Positions 1-12,636 of a stretch of DNA of 64,000 nucleotides are shown here, in pieces. Source of the stretch: Chalara sp. BL73 (Eukaryota > Ascomycota > Leotiomycetes > Helotiales); the NCBI GenBank assembly GCA_918026815.1, contig CAKJVC010000010.1, forward strand, positions 1,428,501 through 1,492,500, written 5' to 3'. Below the pieces are notes generated by a model. It was not told the DNA's origin, made no database searches, and was given only the letters and a program-made list of their open reading frames with translations. Position 1 is the first letter of the stretch. The number at the start of each line of letters is the position of its first letter. Both the position numbers and the translations under genes were made by a program.

Positions 1-178
1 CGTCTTTACATAGATCAAATGTGCTTTCATTGGCGGAATAGATGTTTTAGTTATGGCGCCAAGTAGTAGCAAATCCTACTAGGTATGCAATACCGAGAAG
101 CGAAGGCGGGGCAAATATCGGACTAGTTCTTACCGAAACTTAGTAAGTGTGTAATATCGTCTACTAGCGGGTGCCGTA

Positions 179-1853
179 ATTCATGTCCGGCTTGGCACCA
201 CCCCAACTTACCTGTGTTTACCTGTCAACGGGCTAAGTCAACCACTTCAATTCCTACCACAATTATGACCTCTACGACTAATACAAACCGCAAAACGACT
301 CCCGATCAGCCTATCATGCCCTACGAATTAAATACTATTAAAAGGATTAACTTCTTTGGAGATTACGACCACGATTGCAAAGCTAATTTATGGAGGACAT
401 CTGGGCTCCCTATTATATTACTGACCGAACAGGACGAGGATGGCTTGCGCAACGCCGAGAACAGGGCACTCTAGCTTATAGAAGTTAGAGAAAGAAGTCT
501 ACAGCGCTCGGAAATAAGTTATAAGTGTCTCCTTCTACCTGCAAATGGCTTGCGAGCAACGAGAATCCCGACCGGAAGTAATATTGTTGAACAGGTTAGG
601 TCTAAGGACCATGCCTAAAGTCTATTGTAGGCACCTGTAGGCACTTGTAGGCACCGGTAGGCATCAGTGTGTTGACATGTGGGTATCACGCCTATAAGTA
701 GAAGGATTCTCTCCTGTAGTTTGAGTTCTACAACCTTTAGCAATTGATACTCGTTTGCTCTATACTCTCTGAAGGCCACGTGACTTTTTCTCTATTTTGA
801 ACAAATATTACGATGCAATGATCAAGAAGTACGACATACCGGTCAAACGACGTCAACTAGGCCGCTTTTCACAAAAGCACACTTGCAACGCAAAGAAATA
901 TAAGCATGCATATGTAGGAAAGGCTATATCAAAGGCAATTTTAAGCAAACGAGTCACATACGGCAAGAACGCGGAAGGAAAGTACGTTGCTACGTATTGG
1001 GTGCGCATTTTCTTTACGGAAGAATGCCAATACGATCCAGCTTCTCAGCGGCACGGAGAGATTCTACGAGAGGAAGTAACTCGATATAATCCGGAAATAT
1101 AGCGTAGATATCTGAGTTGGAAGGTTGTATGTGAATTGGTACTTCAAATGCCCTTTGGTCTTCTATAATGACGAAGAAGATTACACTTATCCCGCCGCCG
1201 GCACCTCCGAGACTACGCCGTGGACCTACTACTACTGAATCCGGGGAAGAATATCAAGTACGGTTAGCTGAATGGGAAGCGTCGAAACTGCGGAAAGAGG
1301 AAAGAGGAAGTGATTGCTGGCAATCACCTGACACAAAAGTACTATGCCAAAAATCTATTGCCAGAATATATCAAAGCTATCAAAACTGCTTGTATATGGG
1401 ATACAGATCTCTGGCTATTCCTAGAAGACGGTGGCCCTTCGCACGGTGTTACAGGCTGAAAAGACCTCAAGACAGGAAAGCAAATACTGAGCTTGTGTAC
1501 TATATTAAAGGAGCAAAATTAGGTTAAAAGCTAAGTATACCCTCCTTAAAGCCCTGATTTGAGCCCTATGGAGGCTTGCTGGAATATATTAAAGCAAAGA
1601 GTCAGATCAAGAATGTGGAATACTAAAGAGGAGCTAGAATAAATCTTGAATGTTGAATAGGAGAGAATTACTATGTCAGAGATCCGAGACCGCATTCTAG
1701 AAATGCCTACAAGTCGCCGAAAGATAGTAGAAACAGGATGGAAACCTATCGATACGGCATTATGGTAGTGTAGAATAGTAACTGTATCATAGATGGGTTG
1801 GTTGTATTAGTCATTTTGAGTGATTTTGGGGTGGTGCCAAGCCGGACATGAAA
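179..1853 (+). mobile_element. Tc1/mariner-type DNA transposon, degenerate
   Basis: The element is bounded by inverted repeats of about 26 bp at 180-206 and 1826-1852 (TCATGTCCGGCTTGGCACCA and its complement) and by a TA dinucleotide on both sides (177-178 and 1854-1855), the target duplication expected for this superfamily. Pieces of transposase can be read in several frames: 214-590 (helix-turn-helix part), 805-1102 (motifs such as PVKRRQL and VTRYNPE), 1168-1530 (EDGGPSHG-like catalytic region) and 1560-1765 (SEIRDRILEMP followed by the VETGWKPI end). Stop codons and frame changes separate them, so no active transposase can be made. A solo LTR interrupts the transposase at 585-803. Confidence 0.88.
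585..803 (+). mobile_element. Solo LTR (family A) nested in the Tc1/mariner element
   Basis: A 219-bp insertion begins TGTTGAACAGG and ends TTTTGAACA, giving the 5'-TG...CA-3' and TGTT/AACA ends of an LTR. It is flanked by identical 5-bp sequences AATAT at 580-584 and 804-808. It contains short tandem TGTAGGCAC-like units at about 628-665. Related sequence, in the opposite orientation, lies at about 63240-63357 and, more diverged, at 11405-11567. No internal retrotransposon sequence is present. Confidence 0.8.
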
Positions 1854-1855
1854 TA

Positions 1856-2338
1856 CCACACCACCCACTGGTGCTCGGTTAAACAAATTATTGGTCACCT
1901 CACCAAGAGCTAAGCAGCGGGGAACGTTTGTCAAATCGACGGCTAGAAACGATTCGTGCTGCATGCATATACCCCCAAAATATCCTTACAAGCGTCTGGT
2001 CTGACGATCTTATGTATACTCTCTGAATTACTTTACCCGGATGAGCCGCGGAGTAGGACGACAAATCTGATGCAACAATTCTTGATTATATTCCACCAGT
2101 CTCCATCACCTTCGTTTTGGAAATTTGTGCCTGCCAAGGGCAACGTGCTTCCCTAGATAATGAGGAGAGATGGGATAGCTGACGGAAAAAATTGAACCCG
2201 TCAGGATATGGGAAGTCGAGGATGCTCCTAATTCAGAGGAAATATGACTATAGAAAAGAGTCAAACATCATATAATCTTTGAAGGCAAGAATTCAACTTG
2301 AGCAGGAGATTTTCGCTGCCGTTTCGGAGAAGAATATC
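1856..2338. other. Intergenic, upstream of pectate lyase
   Basis: No gene, RNA or repeat is recognised. Short open frames here have no protein-like features. The last 150 bases are presumably the pectate lyase promoter and 5' leader. Confidence 0.4.
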
Positions 2339-3487
2339 ATGAAACTTATCACTTATCCTATTTTGTTGGCCGTTTGGCTGGCTTCAATTGCCTCTGCCGC
2401 GTCAAACACTACTTGTGCGAGATGTGACGAGGTGGCACATGGCTTTGCGTCTCTCAATGGTGGCACGACGGGCGGAAACGGAGGTCAGGTCGTCACCGCC
2501 AACACTCATGCGGACCTCGTAAAATATGCTGCCAGCAAGGAGCCGTTAATCATACGAGTCAATGGTGCCTTGAATTCAGAGCCAAAAGGGTTTGAGATTC
2601 CCATCAACAATCACAAAACTATCGTCGGCGTCGGAAAAACTGGTGCCATAGTTGGTGGCGGATTCTTAGTCAAAAATACCTCCAACATCATTTTGCGAAA
2701 TTTGGAAATTCGTGACACTTATATTCCCACCGACTACAACGGCAAAACGGAAGATTGGGATGGAATCCAAGTTGATACTGGTAAGAATCTCTGGATTGAC
2801 CATGTCAAGGTAATTCTATTGTTCCAATACCCCAGTTCACTACCAACTGACCCTTTGGAAGTTTTCTCGGATGGCGGATGGGTTGATAGACTTGAGAAAA
2901 GACACCGACTATGTCACAGTCTCAAACTGTCTCCTCTCAGAGCACAATAAAGCTTTTGGAATTGGATGGACTCCTAATGTGATTGCGAAGATGACGGTGC
3001 CGTTACCAAATGTCTCTCACTCAACCATCATTCGTCATACTAACTTTCTCAAGATTAACGACAACTTTTTCAACTCCACCAACCAGCGCAATCCCTCCGC
3101 TGACAATTTAAAGTACTGCCACATGTACAACAATTACTACCTCAACGTCACCTCTTATGGCAACTACGCTCGTGGCTACACTGCACTCCTTGTTGAAAAT
3201 TCTTACTTTGAGAATGTGAATGATCCTGTTGTTGCTGGTAAGTTAAACTCCATTGCGGGCAGTTTCTTATTGACAAACGCTAACAAGATAAATATTCAGG
3301 CCCAAATGCCACAATTCGGAGTAATTGGCTGAAGTTTAAGGGCTGCACGGGTCAGACGATGCTGGATGTTAAAAGCGAAAGCGTGTTTAACGCGACCGAT
3401 TTTTACCAATATTCACTGAAGGATCCCTATGATTTGCCAACCACTATCCCACCATCCGTGGGACCGTTAGCGGACATTGGGATCTGA
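2339..3487 (+). CDS. Secreted pectate lyase (polysaccharide lyase family 1)
   Basis: Predicted enzyme that cleaves polygalacturonate (pectate) of plant cell walls by beta-elimination outside the cell. Three exons (2339-2809, 2862-3237, 3300-3487) join in frame to about 344 residues, a normal length. The ATG at 2339 starts a clear signal peptide (MKLITYPILLAVWLASIASA); an upstream in-frame TTG at 2279 is not needed. Landmarks of the parallel beta-helix fold are DGIQVDTGKNLWIDHVK in exon 1, YVTVSNCLLSEHNKAFGIG in exon 2, and CHMYNNYYLN preceded by QRNPSADN, where classic pectate lyases have an arginine-rich PRVR segment. The last exon carries SNWLKFKGCTG. Introns are 52 and 62 bp. Several Asn-X-Thr/Ser sites fit a secreted glycoprotein. 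The gene appears intact although it lies beside transposon debris. Confidence 0.9.
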
Positions 3488-4324
3488 GATTTGGAGGTGC
3501 TATGGTATGACCTCTCTTAAACTTCAAAGATGTTAGACTGTAGTTTAGGCAAGAAGCTTTAAATCTGGCGGCATCTATTTTTGCTAGGACATAGGGTGGT
3601 TCGAAGAGGAGGGCTCGACCTCGCTCACGACAGTTAAGTGGTTCTGAACTCATGAGTAGTGGGGCGATAGCATGACGTAGAATGCACCTAAAGTGAAACG
3701 GGCCATAGTGCCAACACAGCCAGCATCATCAATATCTGCAGAGAGTGATAGAGAAGAATAATATATCTTAGCAGGTAACTAGAGACCAGTTCAAGTCTCT
3801 TTAACTCACGAGACACTCAATTTCTTAGTTCACCGGATCCAACAGATCTCAGCCTCAACCACTGCTGGACCGAGGAATGAATTTGCTCTTATTTTATGAA
3901 ATGATCCTGGCCCTCCACTCATAAATTCCGTGCTAAACGGAATCATGAGTGGGAGTGGTGGTGTGCACTCTGACCAGAAGCAAATGCAAAAGTCAAATCA
4001 ATCAATTCATATTCGCCTCGGGATCCCCTGCGTGCGAGTTGTTCTGCTCCAATTCTTGGCATAAAGGGTTCATCTCATGCAACAGCATCCATGCTGCAAA
4101 GAAGCTAAAAATTATGGGAAGAGCCCTGGCAATGGCAGCTCCCCTCTACCACTTTGCGACGGCGAAGTGATTCTCGTTTCTGTAGAATTGAGTATCTTCG
4201 AAGTCCAGGTAGCCGCTAGCCCCACCTCTGCACAAGCAATTTTTTAAAACCCCGCTGAACTGTGACCAAAGGCCCTGTATTAGTCAATGTACCGCGATCC
4301 GTGAGTGGGAAATTGTAATCGGGA
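3488..4324. other. Intergenic between pectate lyase and membrane-protein relic
   Basis: No recognisable gene. A 73-codon open frame at 3949-4170 has no homology I can name and no signal peptide; I do not call it. Confidence 0.4.
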
Positions 4325-6200
4325 TCAACTTACGGCGGAAAAGAGGGTGAATACAAGGCAAAGAGGAGACAGCAAACAAATGGCATTGCATAGTGCCTTC
4401 CTCTTCTTTCCAGGGCTTCCAAACAAGGGGAGCAAATTGACTAACCAGGGCACGGTGCTGAGGCCACCGTAGATAAGGTACGAAGCTGACCTGCAGCCAA
4501 CACCGATGGTTGGAATGTCGTATGAGATCATAAAAGCCATAAGAATCTCCAGCCAAAAGAGCAATAAGGAAGCTCGCGACAGCCACCACCAAGAACTCGG
4601 ACGAGATTTGAGTCGATCTTCAGTACTGTTGACAATGGTTTGGAGCGGCTGTACTAGGCGGTTGTCTTTGTGGATATTGTTTACACTGTGTACAACAGCG
4701 TCTGCTAGCCCGTTGTTCCCGATCTGCCTTCCTTGACCCACTAATTGCCCTAAAGAAACATCTTCTTCTCTAAATTCTTGCTCTATAGTTTGAAACCACC
4801 AAAGAGGTCCTAGTGGGTCCTGGTGCTCTTGAGGCTCCGGGTCATTATTCTTGTCGTCTTGAGGCTACCAGTTTTGAAACTCTGGAAGCTTTGGATTCTC
4901 CCATTTCTTTACCGCCCTCATATTCCACATCCAGCGAGCGATAAGTGTTCTAGGAGAATATGTGCACCTCAGTTAAGCGCACTCTGAGACGATTCAATGG
5001 GTAGTTCAGGCTCACCTACTTCGTTCTGCAGGAATAGGATTTCGGTCGATGATGGTGAAAAAGAGAAGGTTCAGCAACCAGCTAATCAGAATACCAAAGG
5101 CGAGGGAGTGGACCGATGCTGGCTCTCCAATAGTTGCAGACACCACCATGAGGGAGACAGCGTAGGCGACAGAAGAGCAATATACTGAGGAAAGCTGGAT
5201 ACACCTTCCGGCGCCGCAGTATTCTTAATTGGAATGCTATTTCCCGAAGGAGTTCTTTGGCTCATTTTTAAACATATCCCTTTTTTTTCAAAGTCGATGT
5301 GGCTCCTAGTCTGCCCTTCACCAACCGTCGCGTCACAGGGGCCTCATCAGCCCATATATGAGGGTTTCCAAGAAATCCGAATTCGTGCTGTGTTGAAGCT
5401 TAAACTAGCCCATCCAACAGAGAACGAAGTATGCATCCTTCTTCTCCCGCTCCAGCGAGGGACGGCTAGATACAGATACGTTATTGTTGGCGGGTGGCGT
5501 AGTTGCGTGGGAACATTTTCGATTTTGATGGATGCTAAATAGTGTCGTCGTGAAAGCGGTTTGTGGGGAGCCGAGCCAATTGAGCAGCGCTCCAATCGTC
5601 CCCCAGAATCTGCCACGGCTTTTATGGAATGGGCCGTAAGGAAAGGCAGCAAGCAACGCGAGAATCGGCAAGATCCTGTTAGAGATGATGCTCAGGGTCA
5701 AGGAGACGTCCGACGACCAATACCAATCCACAGGATTCCCGCAGATGACTCTGCAGCCTGTTCCATTGACAATTTAACCAAGCGCACGCACTGTGATACT
5801 CGGTATTCATCAATATACCTTAGTCGTGGGCGTAATGAAGTCCTTTCTCAATGTCTGCGCATACTCAGCATCCATGCCCTTCACCGGACCCCCATACAAG
5901 TACCCTTCTGATATAATTGTCTCATTACTAATTGCCCCGTAGGTCTCGGTTCCATTCAGTATGCGCTCAACGCGAATCTTGCAAATGTCAAACTTGTCGC
6001 CAACAGGTTTCTGACTTGTCGCACTTCCCCCCCAAAAAATGCTGCCACCAAGAGACACCTGGCGAGAGATGGCATGATGAACTTGCAAGGGTATGTTCCG
6101 TCGGAGAGCATTCCCCACGATGAAGGTCAGGCTGTAGTTCAAACGAAGAACGGGTCAAGGAGCCCGCTTCATGTACTTGTACTCGTACTAAGTACAGTAA
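4325..6200 (-). pseudogene. Multi-pass fungal membrane protein, broken
   Basis: Exon-like pieces on the minus strand follow one another in the order of a several-hundred-residue integral membrane protein of unknown function. About 6142-5819 has FIVGNALRRNIPLQVH and GYLYGGPVKGMDAEY. A 59-bp intron follows. About 5759-5410 has ISNRILPILALLAAFPYGP and GALLNWLGSPQTAFTTTLF. About 5242-5010 has SLAFGILISWLLNLLFFTII then DRNPIPAERSR. About 4935-4325 has RWMWNMRAVKKWENPK, LVGQGRQIGNNGL and two hydrophobic segments. Breaks: an in-frame TAG at 5405-5407, an in-frame TAG at 4865-4867, and a frame change in the 5210-5180 stretch between KVYPAFLS and AYAVSLMV. No convincing start exon is found. Both TAGs can be read as CAG-to-TAG changes. 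Confidence 0.7.
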
Positions 6201-9200
6201 GGGTACAGGAGAGACACAAATTTCCAACCGACAGATCGTTTGCGAAAAATCCCAGTGATTCAGCAACGTTTGGCCATCAGTCGCTGGCTCTGGATGCCTT
6301 GAAGGGTGGACGTTGCCGGATCTGGAACAGCCAAAATAATGGATTGGAGGATGTGCAGCTAAGTGGCGGTTCAATAGTTAAACAAGGCTAACGCCAAAAG
6401 CTAAACAACAAAATAATAACGCATAGCACTCTATTGGCGGAGGCAGTTCTAATTACGCTAGTGGCCAGACACTTTACATAGATGCACAAACGCTATAGAC
6501 TCTAGGGTCAGGGCCAATTCTCTTCCCACCTGCTGTCAGCATTTCAACCTAATCTAGAGCAGTCAGGCGGTTTACGTAGGAATAATTACGATTCCACATG
6601 AAGGGCTAGAGGCTGGGAATTTTATTGATGCAATGACCCTGGCTGTGGAGGCTGAATTGCTGCATGCGCTCGACAAATAAATTGCTACAGGTTTGAGCAA
6701 GTATACCAATCGAGGTTACCAGAAGAATCGTGACAGCTGTGGCTTATTAGTGAGCCCAAATCGATGGCAAAATCCTGGCAGAGCTGAGCAACCTACACAT
6801 TTAGTTGCTTTTGCCTTACTACTCCCGTGGACGGGAAGTGCCGGCAAGGCTGCACGGAGCCAAACAAGCAAGTCTCAAGATCCGTCAACCAAACGGGATC
6901 GTTGCTTTCGCCCTACGCCTTCGTATATTCATAACTGCGATCTACGCGAGTCAGATATAACGACTAGTTCAACAGGTTGGGCAGAAATCGACGGAGACGA
7001 CTTTCCAGCCGATGTTCAAACTAGCTTTCTAAGACTTCGGCTCGGCACCCCACCTCTCACGTCCCGTGCACATGTTCTCTTTAAGACCTGCTAGACCTCG
7101 AAACATGAACTCAGTGCGAGCCCGTTTGGCGGTGGTATAACTGGTTTGCTTCGAAGCGGCGCTCTTCGACACAGTCTGCTCCACTATATGGTTCGGAAAA
7201 GAGAGTCCGGCCTAAGAAGATGCTTCTTTAATAATAAGTTGATAGTTGGATTTCGAAGCCGGAAAATCGTATAGATTAACTGTTATGAAAAGAGTTAGCA
7301 CATGATTTAGAATGTTGTGAAAGAAAGCAAAAGTTAACCCTGACTTTTCTCTCGTGCCATTCTTATTAAAAAGTTGAGATTTAAGAGAAAAATATGTCGC
7401 ACATTTCCACTTCGTCTTTGGTTCTTGGTAACTTTGCCACAGTGGGACAATTTAATGCCTATGTGTGTAGGTTTTCATGCAATTGGCGTTCTCGATTTTT
7501 GGATTTTATGCCAACCCAAACAGCGGAGATGCAATCATGTACGTATTATTTTGGCTTGTAAGTTGCTTTTACCAAGTTGCTTTGTGGCACATAAGCAATC
7601 AATTTTTACCAATAGCATACCGTCCACCAATTACTCTGCGTCATTGCGATTTGAAGTTATAGTAATATGCTACTCACAGGTATTGATGCGACGATAAAAC
7701 ACCTGAGAGGCGAAAACTCGAGCCAATCGCCGCGGTGCAGTGACATTCCAAGCAACGCCTTTCTATTCCCGCGTTCAAAATGTCACACGAGCCGGGAGAA
7801 ACAATGTTCGAGGCTTAAAGAATAATCTATAGAGCCTCATTAGAGTCAGGACTCGGTACAGAATTTTTCCCGCTACGGCATCATTGGTCCCGCGCGTCAC
7901 TTGGCACCTGGAAATATTGCGTCCAGGTACGTAATCCTGCTATTATCTGTATTGAATAGGCAAAGCAATTTATTCCTCCAGATGCTTTCTTGCTTCAAGA
8001 TCCAACTATTAGTGTATCGTCGGGGAAATTCGTTCGCAGCTCCGGCTCTGCAACCTAGACTAACCAGCTTGACATGCAGCCTATAACGAGACTTGTAACA
8101 AAGGCTGCGGTTGCGGTCTAGTGGGCCTGATTCAGGTTCGGGAGCGCGAAAGTTGTGATTGAAATTTGAACAATGATCGCTGCTGTTATAGAAAGCATTG
8201 TGAAGTCGCTGCTAAAGGAGGCTTTAAATGCCATGGGATCTGAGGCTCGCAGGAGCACGTGGTGTTCGACGCGGTCCATAATACGGAGGACGGAGGAGAA
8301 GAAAGTAACGACGAAGGTTACGACGGCAGTTGTGTTTTTCCTTTAAATGCTTGAGAGAGTTGAAACTTCCACCTGCTCGGGGAGCTTCGAATTGGATTTC
8401 AACAGGCCAGCGAAAGATTGATCCCCAGCCTGGTAGTGAGAGACGATAGGTAGGGGGGCCGCCACGGGATAATTTCACGGAGCCTTTTACTGGAGCCGCT
8501 GATACAGTGCGCGGAAACTGAAGTCGTAAGTGATAACAAAGTAATCAATTAATCATAATTATGATTACTGTTGGTAGCAATTTGTATGTAGTTATGATCA
8601 TGTGACCAGCACCTGAAACAGTGGGACCTCGATCTCACTCAACTCCGTAGAACTAGAGCTGTATAATCAATCAAGGAACCACAATCACACCAGCAAGAGG
8701 GTAGTTCTAACTACTACGCCTTTTTCTACGTGATGGATATCCGGCAAGTACAGTACAACTCGAATTACTAAGTGTTGCTTTTCAAAGCCATAAAACAGGT
8801 ATCAAAGAGCTTGATAGGCGCTTGAAAGATGCACATAAATTAAGAAGAAAGGAAAAATGACAGTCGATTTGAACCAATATGTCACGGCCAAAGGTCCTGA
8901 GGCGCCCAGGTGTCACGGGACTGCAATTAAACCTAGAACAGAGATGCCGGGAGCGCCATAGCTGGGGATCTGGGGAGGCATCACCGCCTCCTATACCGTG
9001 GTCTGATCCAACCGATTCCCCAGCCTCAATAAAACAGCATCAGCAATTCATTGAACATGCCCCAGGCAAAGTTGTGAATGCCGCTAAGCCGAAAACGTAA
9101 GGAGGGGCTCATGACAAGGCCGCCTTTACCCCGGACATCTCAATTTAAGCACTACAACTCCCCAGCCTCTATCTTCGCGATTATTCGTTCTGCAGTCGGT

Positions 9201-10132
9201 AACTATCGAAAATGCCTCGGATTCCACTCTCACAGTTTTCAAAGACGTTCAACAATCATGGCCACAGACCGCAATATTCAAAAGGCGATGCTGCCACAAT
9301 TCCAAGCGGTACTTAAGTTAGGGGCAAAGCATGTTGATAATTCAGCCGCAGAAACCACTCATAGAGATTCCCTTTAAAAGAACTTGCTAAAATTAGGCCC
9401 GGGAAAAAGAAGCAAATAGCATTACTCCTTGTTCAAGATCTCGGGCCCGGCGGATGGACGGCGCCTGCCCTCATGCGCCTTGCACTAAAATAATCATAAA
9501 GCCAAAAGGAAACTTTTTTAGTGCCCAGAGTTCTAGTTAGGCTTCTATCGTCGAGAAAGTCTGCCTATCAGCTAATCGTAGTGGGATGCTCAAATTAAGA
9601 AAGTCCAAATTGACCAGGTCGATAAAGTGAAATTTGGTTACTAAAAGATACCACAAAACTCCTGCAGCAAAGCGCCTTTTTTTTCTTGAAGATCTTGGCA
9701 GTTACTGCTAGCTGTCCGTACAAAGAGGATCGGACAGGTACATCGACTCTCACCATCTAACAGAGACAACATGCCGTGTCTCAATTAGCGATACGGAGTG
9801 GGGTGCTGGACCACGGCCATTCACCTCTCGAGCTGCTGGCATGACTTCTGTTTTCTGAGCATTCACTTACGATATATATTTACAGGTGGAGTATTATTTG
9901 ATAGGAGAACGCCTATCACCTGTATAAGAAGATGGCCAAGAGCGCCACTTGAACATCTCACTGGGCGATTTAGCTACTGTGTCTTAGCCCTTTGTGAGTT
10001 GTCGAAAGAGGCTAGAGCCTAAATTGGTTTATAAGAATCAGCTTGCCATACGTGCTTTCTCTTTCTCGGGTGCAGAGCCTTGTTCATTTGAGACGATATT
10101 AATCAGCACAATTCTAGTAGATATTTCTCGCA
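6201..10132. other. Gene desert
   Basis: About 3.9 kb without a gene I can support. Open frames at 6693-7094, 7374-7697, 8224-8478 (minus) and 9078-9377 are short, some start only at non-ATG codons, and none shows a domain, signal peptide or plausible exon partner. A perfect 18-bp palindrome (TAATCATAATTATGATTA) lies at 8550-8567. The stretch around 7250-7700 is visibly AT-rich. Confidence 0.5.
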
Positions 10133-11023
10133 ATGCGGCTCTTCGATACCATTCAAACGTGCATTCCCCTGTCTCTTCTTGCTTACTTCCAGGTCGCTTT
10201 AGGGTTAGACACTCCCCAGACGATTGCAAGCCTTGATGCGTATGACCGGCTGCGCACCTGCGCGCAGAATTGCTTCTGGTACGGAGGTACTGGGGGCGCA
10301 GTCTACGATGGCATCGCAGGCAAGATAAACTGCAAAATGCAAGGAATGAGAGCCGGCGCCCTCGACTCATGCTGGTGCCGGGGGGATCTGCAGACGTCAG
10401 CAGAAGTCTACCTCTCAACATGCATCAGTAGCAGATGCTCTTCTATTGGAGGAGATTTAACATTGGATATTGCTAGCGGTGTCAGTCTGTATGATAATTA
10501 CTGTACCTCTAAGGGATATATCGCTGCTACTCAATCACCTCAAAGCGTGGCTGCGACAACCACTCCCACTATAAAGCCTACGTCGACCACCAGTAGTGTT
10601 TTACCAACGGCGCCAACCTCAGGGACAAAATCTACGTCTAGTGAGTTTAGTCTCAGCTATAGAAAAGCTTTGGTAAAAATACATTCGTACCGGCATTGTA
10701 CCTATTACTAACAACATACTGCAGCTTCAGGTGGCTATTTTGAGTCCAGTGATTCTTCTACTCTAATAGGCTTTTCGACTCCACCCTCGCGAGAATTACC
10801 GTCTTCTACTACTCTATCGATAAGTGAAACTTCTACATTAGCGAGTAATCCAAGTAATCCAAGTAATAAGAGTGGGTGGACTCGCCAAGACACCCTCACT
10901 ATCATATTTGGCATTCTAGCTCTCTTGGTTGCGGTGGGAATCGGAATCTGGCAGGGAAGGAAAGGCAGCATTGCGAGGAAGAAAATAGAGAGTTTGCGTT
11001 CGACCGTCTTTAGCAAGAAGTAG
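10133..11023 (+). CDS. CFEM-like eight-cysteine surface protein with one membrane segment
   Basis: Two exons (10133-10640 and 10725-11023; 84-bp intron) give about 268 residues. The order is: N-terminal signal peptide (SLLAYFQVALG region), a domain with eight cysteines (TCAQNC, NC, SCWC, TCISSRC, YC), a Ser/Thr/Pro-rich linker of about 110 residues, a transmembrane helix (TIIFGILALLVAVGIGIW) and a short basic tail. The C-x3-C...C...C-x-C...C-x4-C...C spacing and an Asp two residues before the CxC resemble the fungal CFEM domain, used in surface sensing, adhesion or haem uptake. That assignment is inferred from spacing alone. The linker would be heavily O-glycosylated, holding the cysteine domain outside the wall. 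The function and ligand are unknown. Confidence 0.72.
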
Positions 11024-11404
11024 TGTTAGGCTGGAATATGAATATTTTGAGCTTGGATCTGACTAAGGCTTTGAATCGAATGAATACTGTAAAACGTTAC
11101 TGCTGCGCCTCTTTATTTACTATTTTATGTGTGAAACAAATAGAGATTGAGTTGTCAGATCACAGTTTAACACCGAGTTTAAGCCGTTAACTCCATTGTA
11201 TGCCATCAGGCGGCGCTTGGCCAGGCCTGGCCATCAGTTATGCTTGCTCATGTGCGAATGGCCTTCTGGACCGCCAGATTTGTTGGGTACGATTGAAATG
11301 CCAACCATTAGGGCATCCTATTGAAATAAAAGAAGAGAGTCACGGGGCCTTCAGAGAGTATGAGATAAAACGAGTCAATTGCTGGGGGTCAGAACGAATC
11401 TATC
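11024..11404. other. Intergenic
   Basis: No recognisable gene. An open frame at 11200-11532 runs into repeat sequence and is not called. Confidence 0.35.
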
Positions 11405-11567
11405 TACTTATAGAGGTGCGATACTCACACGCGAGTATCACATACGACGTAACGCATATGTCAGTAGATTTATCATCGAAGGCAAAAGTACGTATGCATC
11501 TTGCGCAAGCATACCTACAACTTCCCCAATAGGCTAGGTATGATCCCCAGACCTAGCCTGTTTAACA
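11405..11567 (-). repeat. Diverged copy of LTR family A
   Basis: The stretch contains CTTATAGAGGTGCGATACTC and, near the end, CTAGGTATGATCC...CCTAGCCTGTTTAACA. These parallel the reverse complement of the solo LTR at 585-803 and the copy at 63240-63357. It ends at 11567 next to a fragment of LTR family B. The outer boundary on the left is unclear and no target duplication is seen. Confidence 0.5.
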
Positions 11568-11673
11568 CTTTATATACGGGAAACTGGCCAGGGGCCAGTG
11601 CAAGCAAGTCGGCCCTGTCGTGTCAGGGACCGGGACTTAGAGCCATAAGCGAGGTTGGGCCAGGGCTGTGACA
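11568..11673 (-). repeat. Fragment of LTR family B
   Basis: It reads CTGGCCAGGGGCCAGTGCAAG and ends GGGCCAGGGCTGTGACA at 11673, matching the terminal part of the minus-oriented solo LTR at 27649-27936. Only the outer third of the LTR is present. Confidence 0.6.
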
Positions 11674-12636
11674 GTTAGAAAATCCCTTCTCTAGATATTT
11701 ACGGCCTAGTACTGTAGATAATAGATTGTTCGTAACGCTCTCGATAAGCCCGTATTCTATCGACATGATACCCTCGCAGATCATCTAATAGGTGTTCTAG
11801 TTGAAAGATTCACTTCCTGACAGAAATAATCAGCCTCTTAGTCTCAGTTTTGGAGTAAAAGTCTCAGCTATAGATAGCTTCGCCAATAATTTCAGAGTAG
11901 CCTAAAAACAGAATAACACGCGATGGCTCACTTGTGGAAACTGGACACGTTGGTGAGAACGTGAGGTCCAGCCGTTAAACCCGCTGCCATCGAACGGCTC
12001 TGCATCTCAACTGCAAGCGACTGCCTCCAACTCTCAGAAAACATACTAAGGACCAAAACGCCGTTCAGCCTCCGGCATCTTTCGTCGAATCATCGAACCC
12101 TATGCAACCCCTTAAGCCTGAGTCGCTCTCGTTACTCTTCAATAAAGCGTTCTCATGACCCTTTTCCTACTTCTCTACACCACTTTCCCCTCAGGGTTTC
12201 CTCAAAGCAAACAATGTCATTAGGGCCAGCAGATATGGCATATTCCAGTATCTCTCCACCACTTCTTCTAGCTCGGCCGAAATCCTATACGCCGAGTTCA
12301 AATTCAAAAAGGTTTCCAGGTCTGGCAACGCTTCCTTAAGTTCCGTAAAAGTCGCTTTTCTACTGCACCTATCAAGAACTTCCCTCGTCGGATTCCAGGA
12401 AGTAGACTCGATATCATGCGAGGAAGCAGACCAGGGAGAGAAAGATCGATGACGAAGGTTGGTCAGTGAAGATTGCTGCGGCGGAGTGTGATCGAATTAT
12501 AGGCCGGCGGAATGGCAAGAAAAGCAGTAACAGAAAGCAACGCAGGTGAATTAATATAAACATCGGGGCAGCAGTATGTATCAAATTTTATATTATTCAG
12601 CTAAAAGGAAGCATATATAATTTTGCTATCTTCCCG
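11674..12636. other. Intergenic
   Basis: No gene or repeat recognised in this stretch. The part nearest 12636 would hold the 3' end signals of the minus-strand gene that follows. Confidence 0.4.

Noticed and set aside
2279..2338. Extended N-terminus for the pectate lyase
   Set aside because: The upstream start is TTG and would hide the signal peptide behind 20 charged residues; the ATG at 2339 gives a normal secretion signal.
6693..7094. A 133-codon open frame in the gene desert
   Set aside because: It begins at TTG, has no domain, signal or splice partner, and its composition is unremarkable.
8550..8567. Operator-like palindrome
   Set aside because: A perfect 18-bp AT-only palindrome in AT-rich desert can arise by chance and no gene lies next to it.
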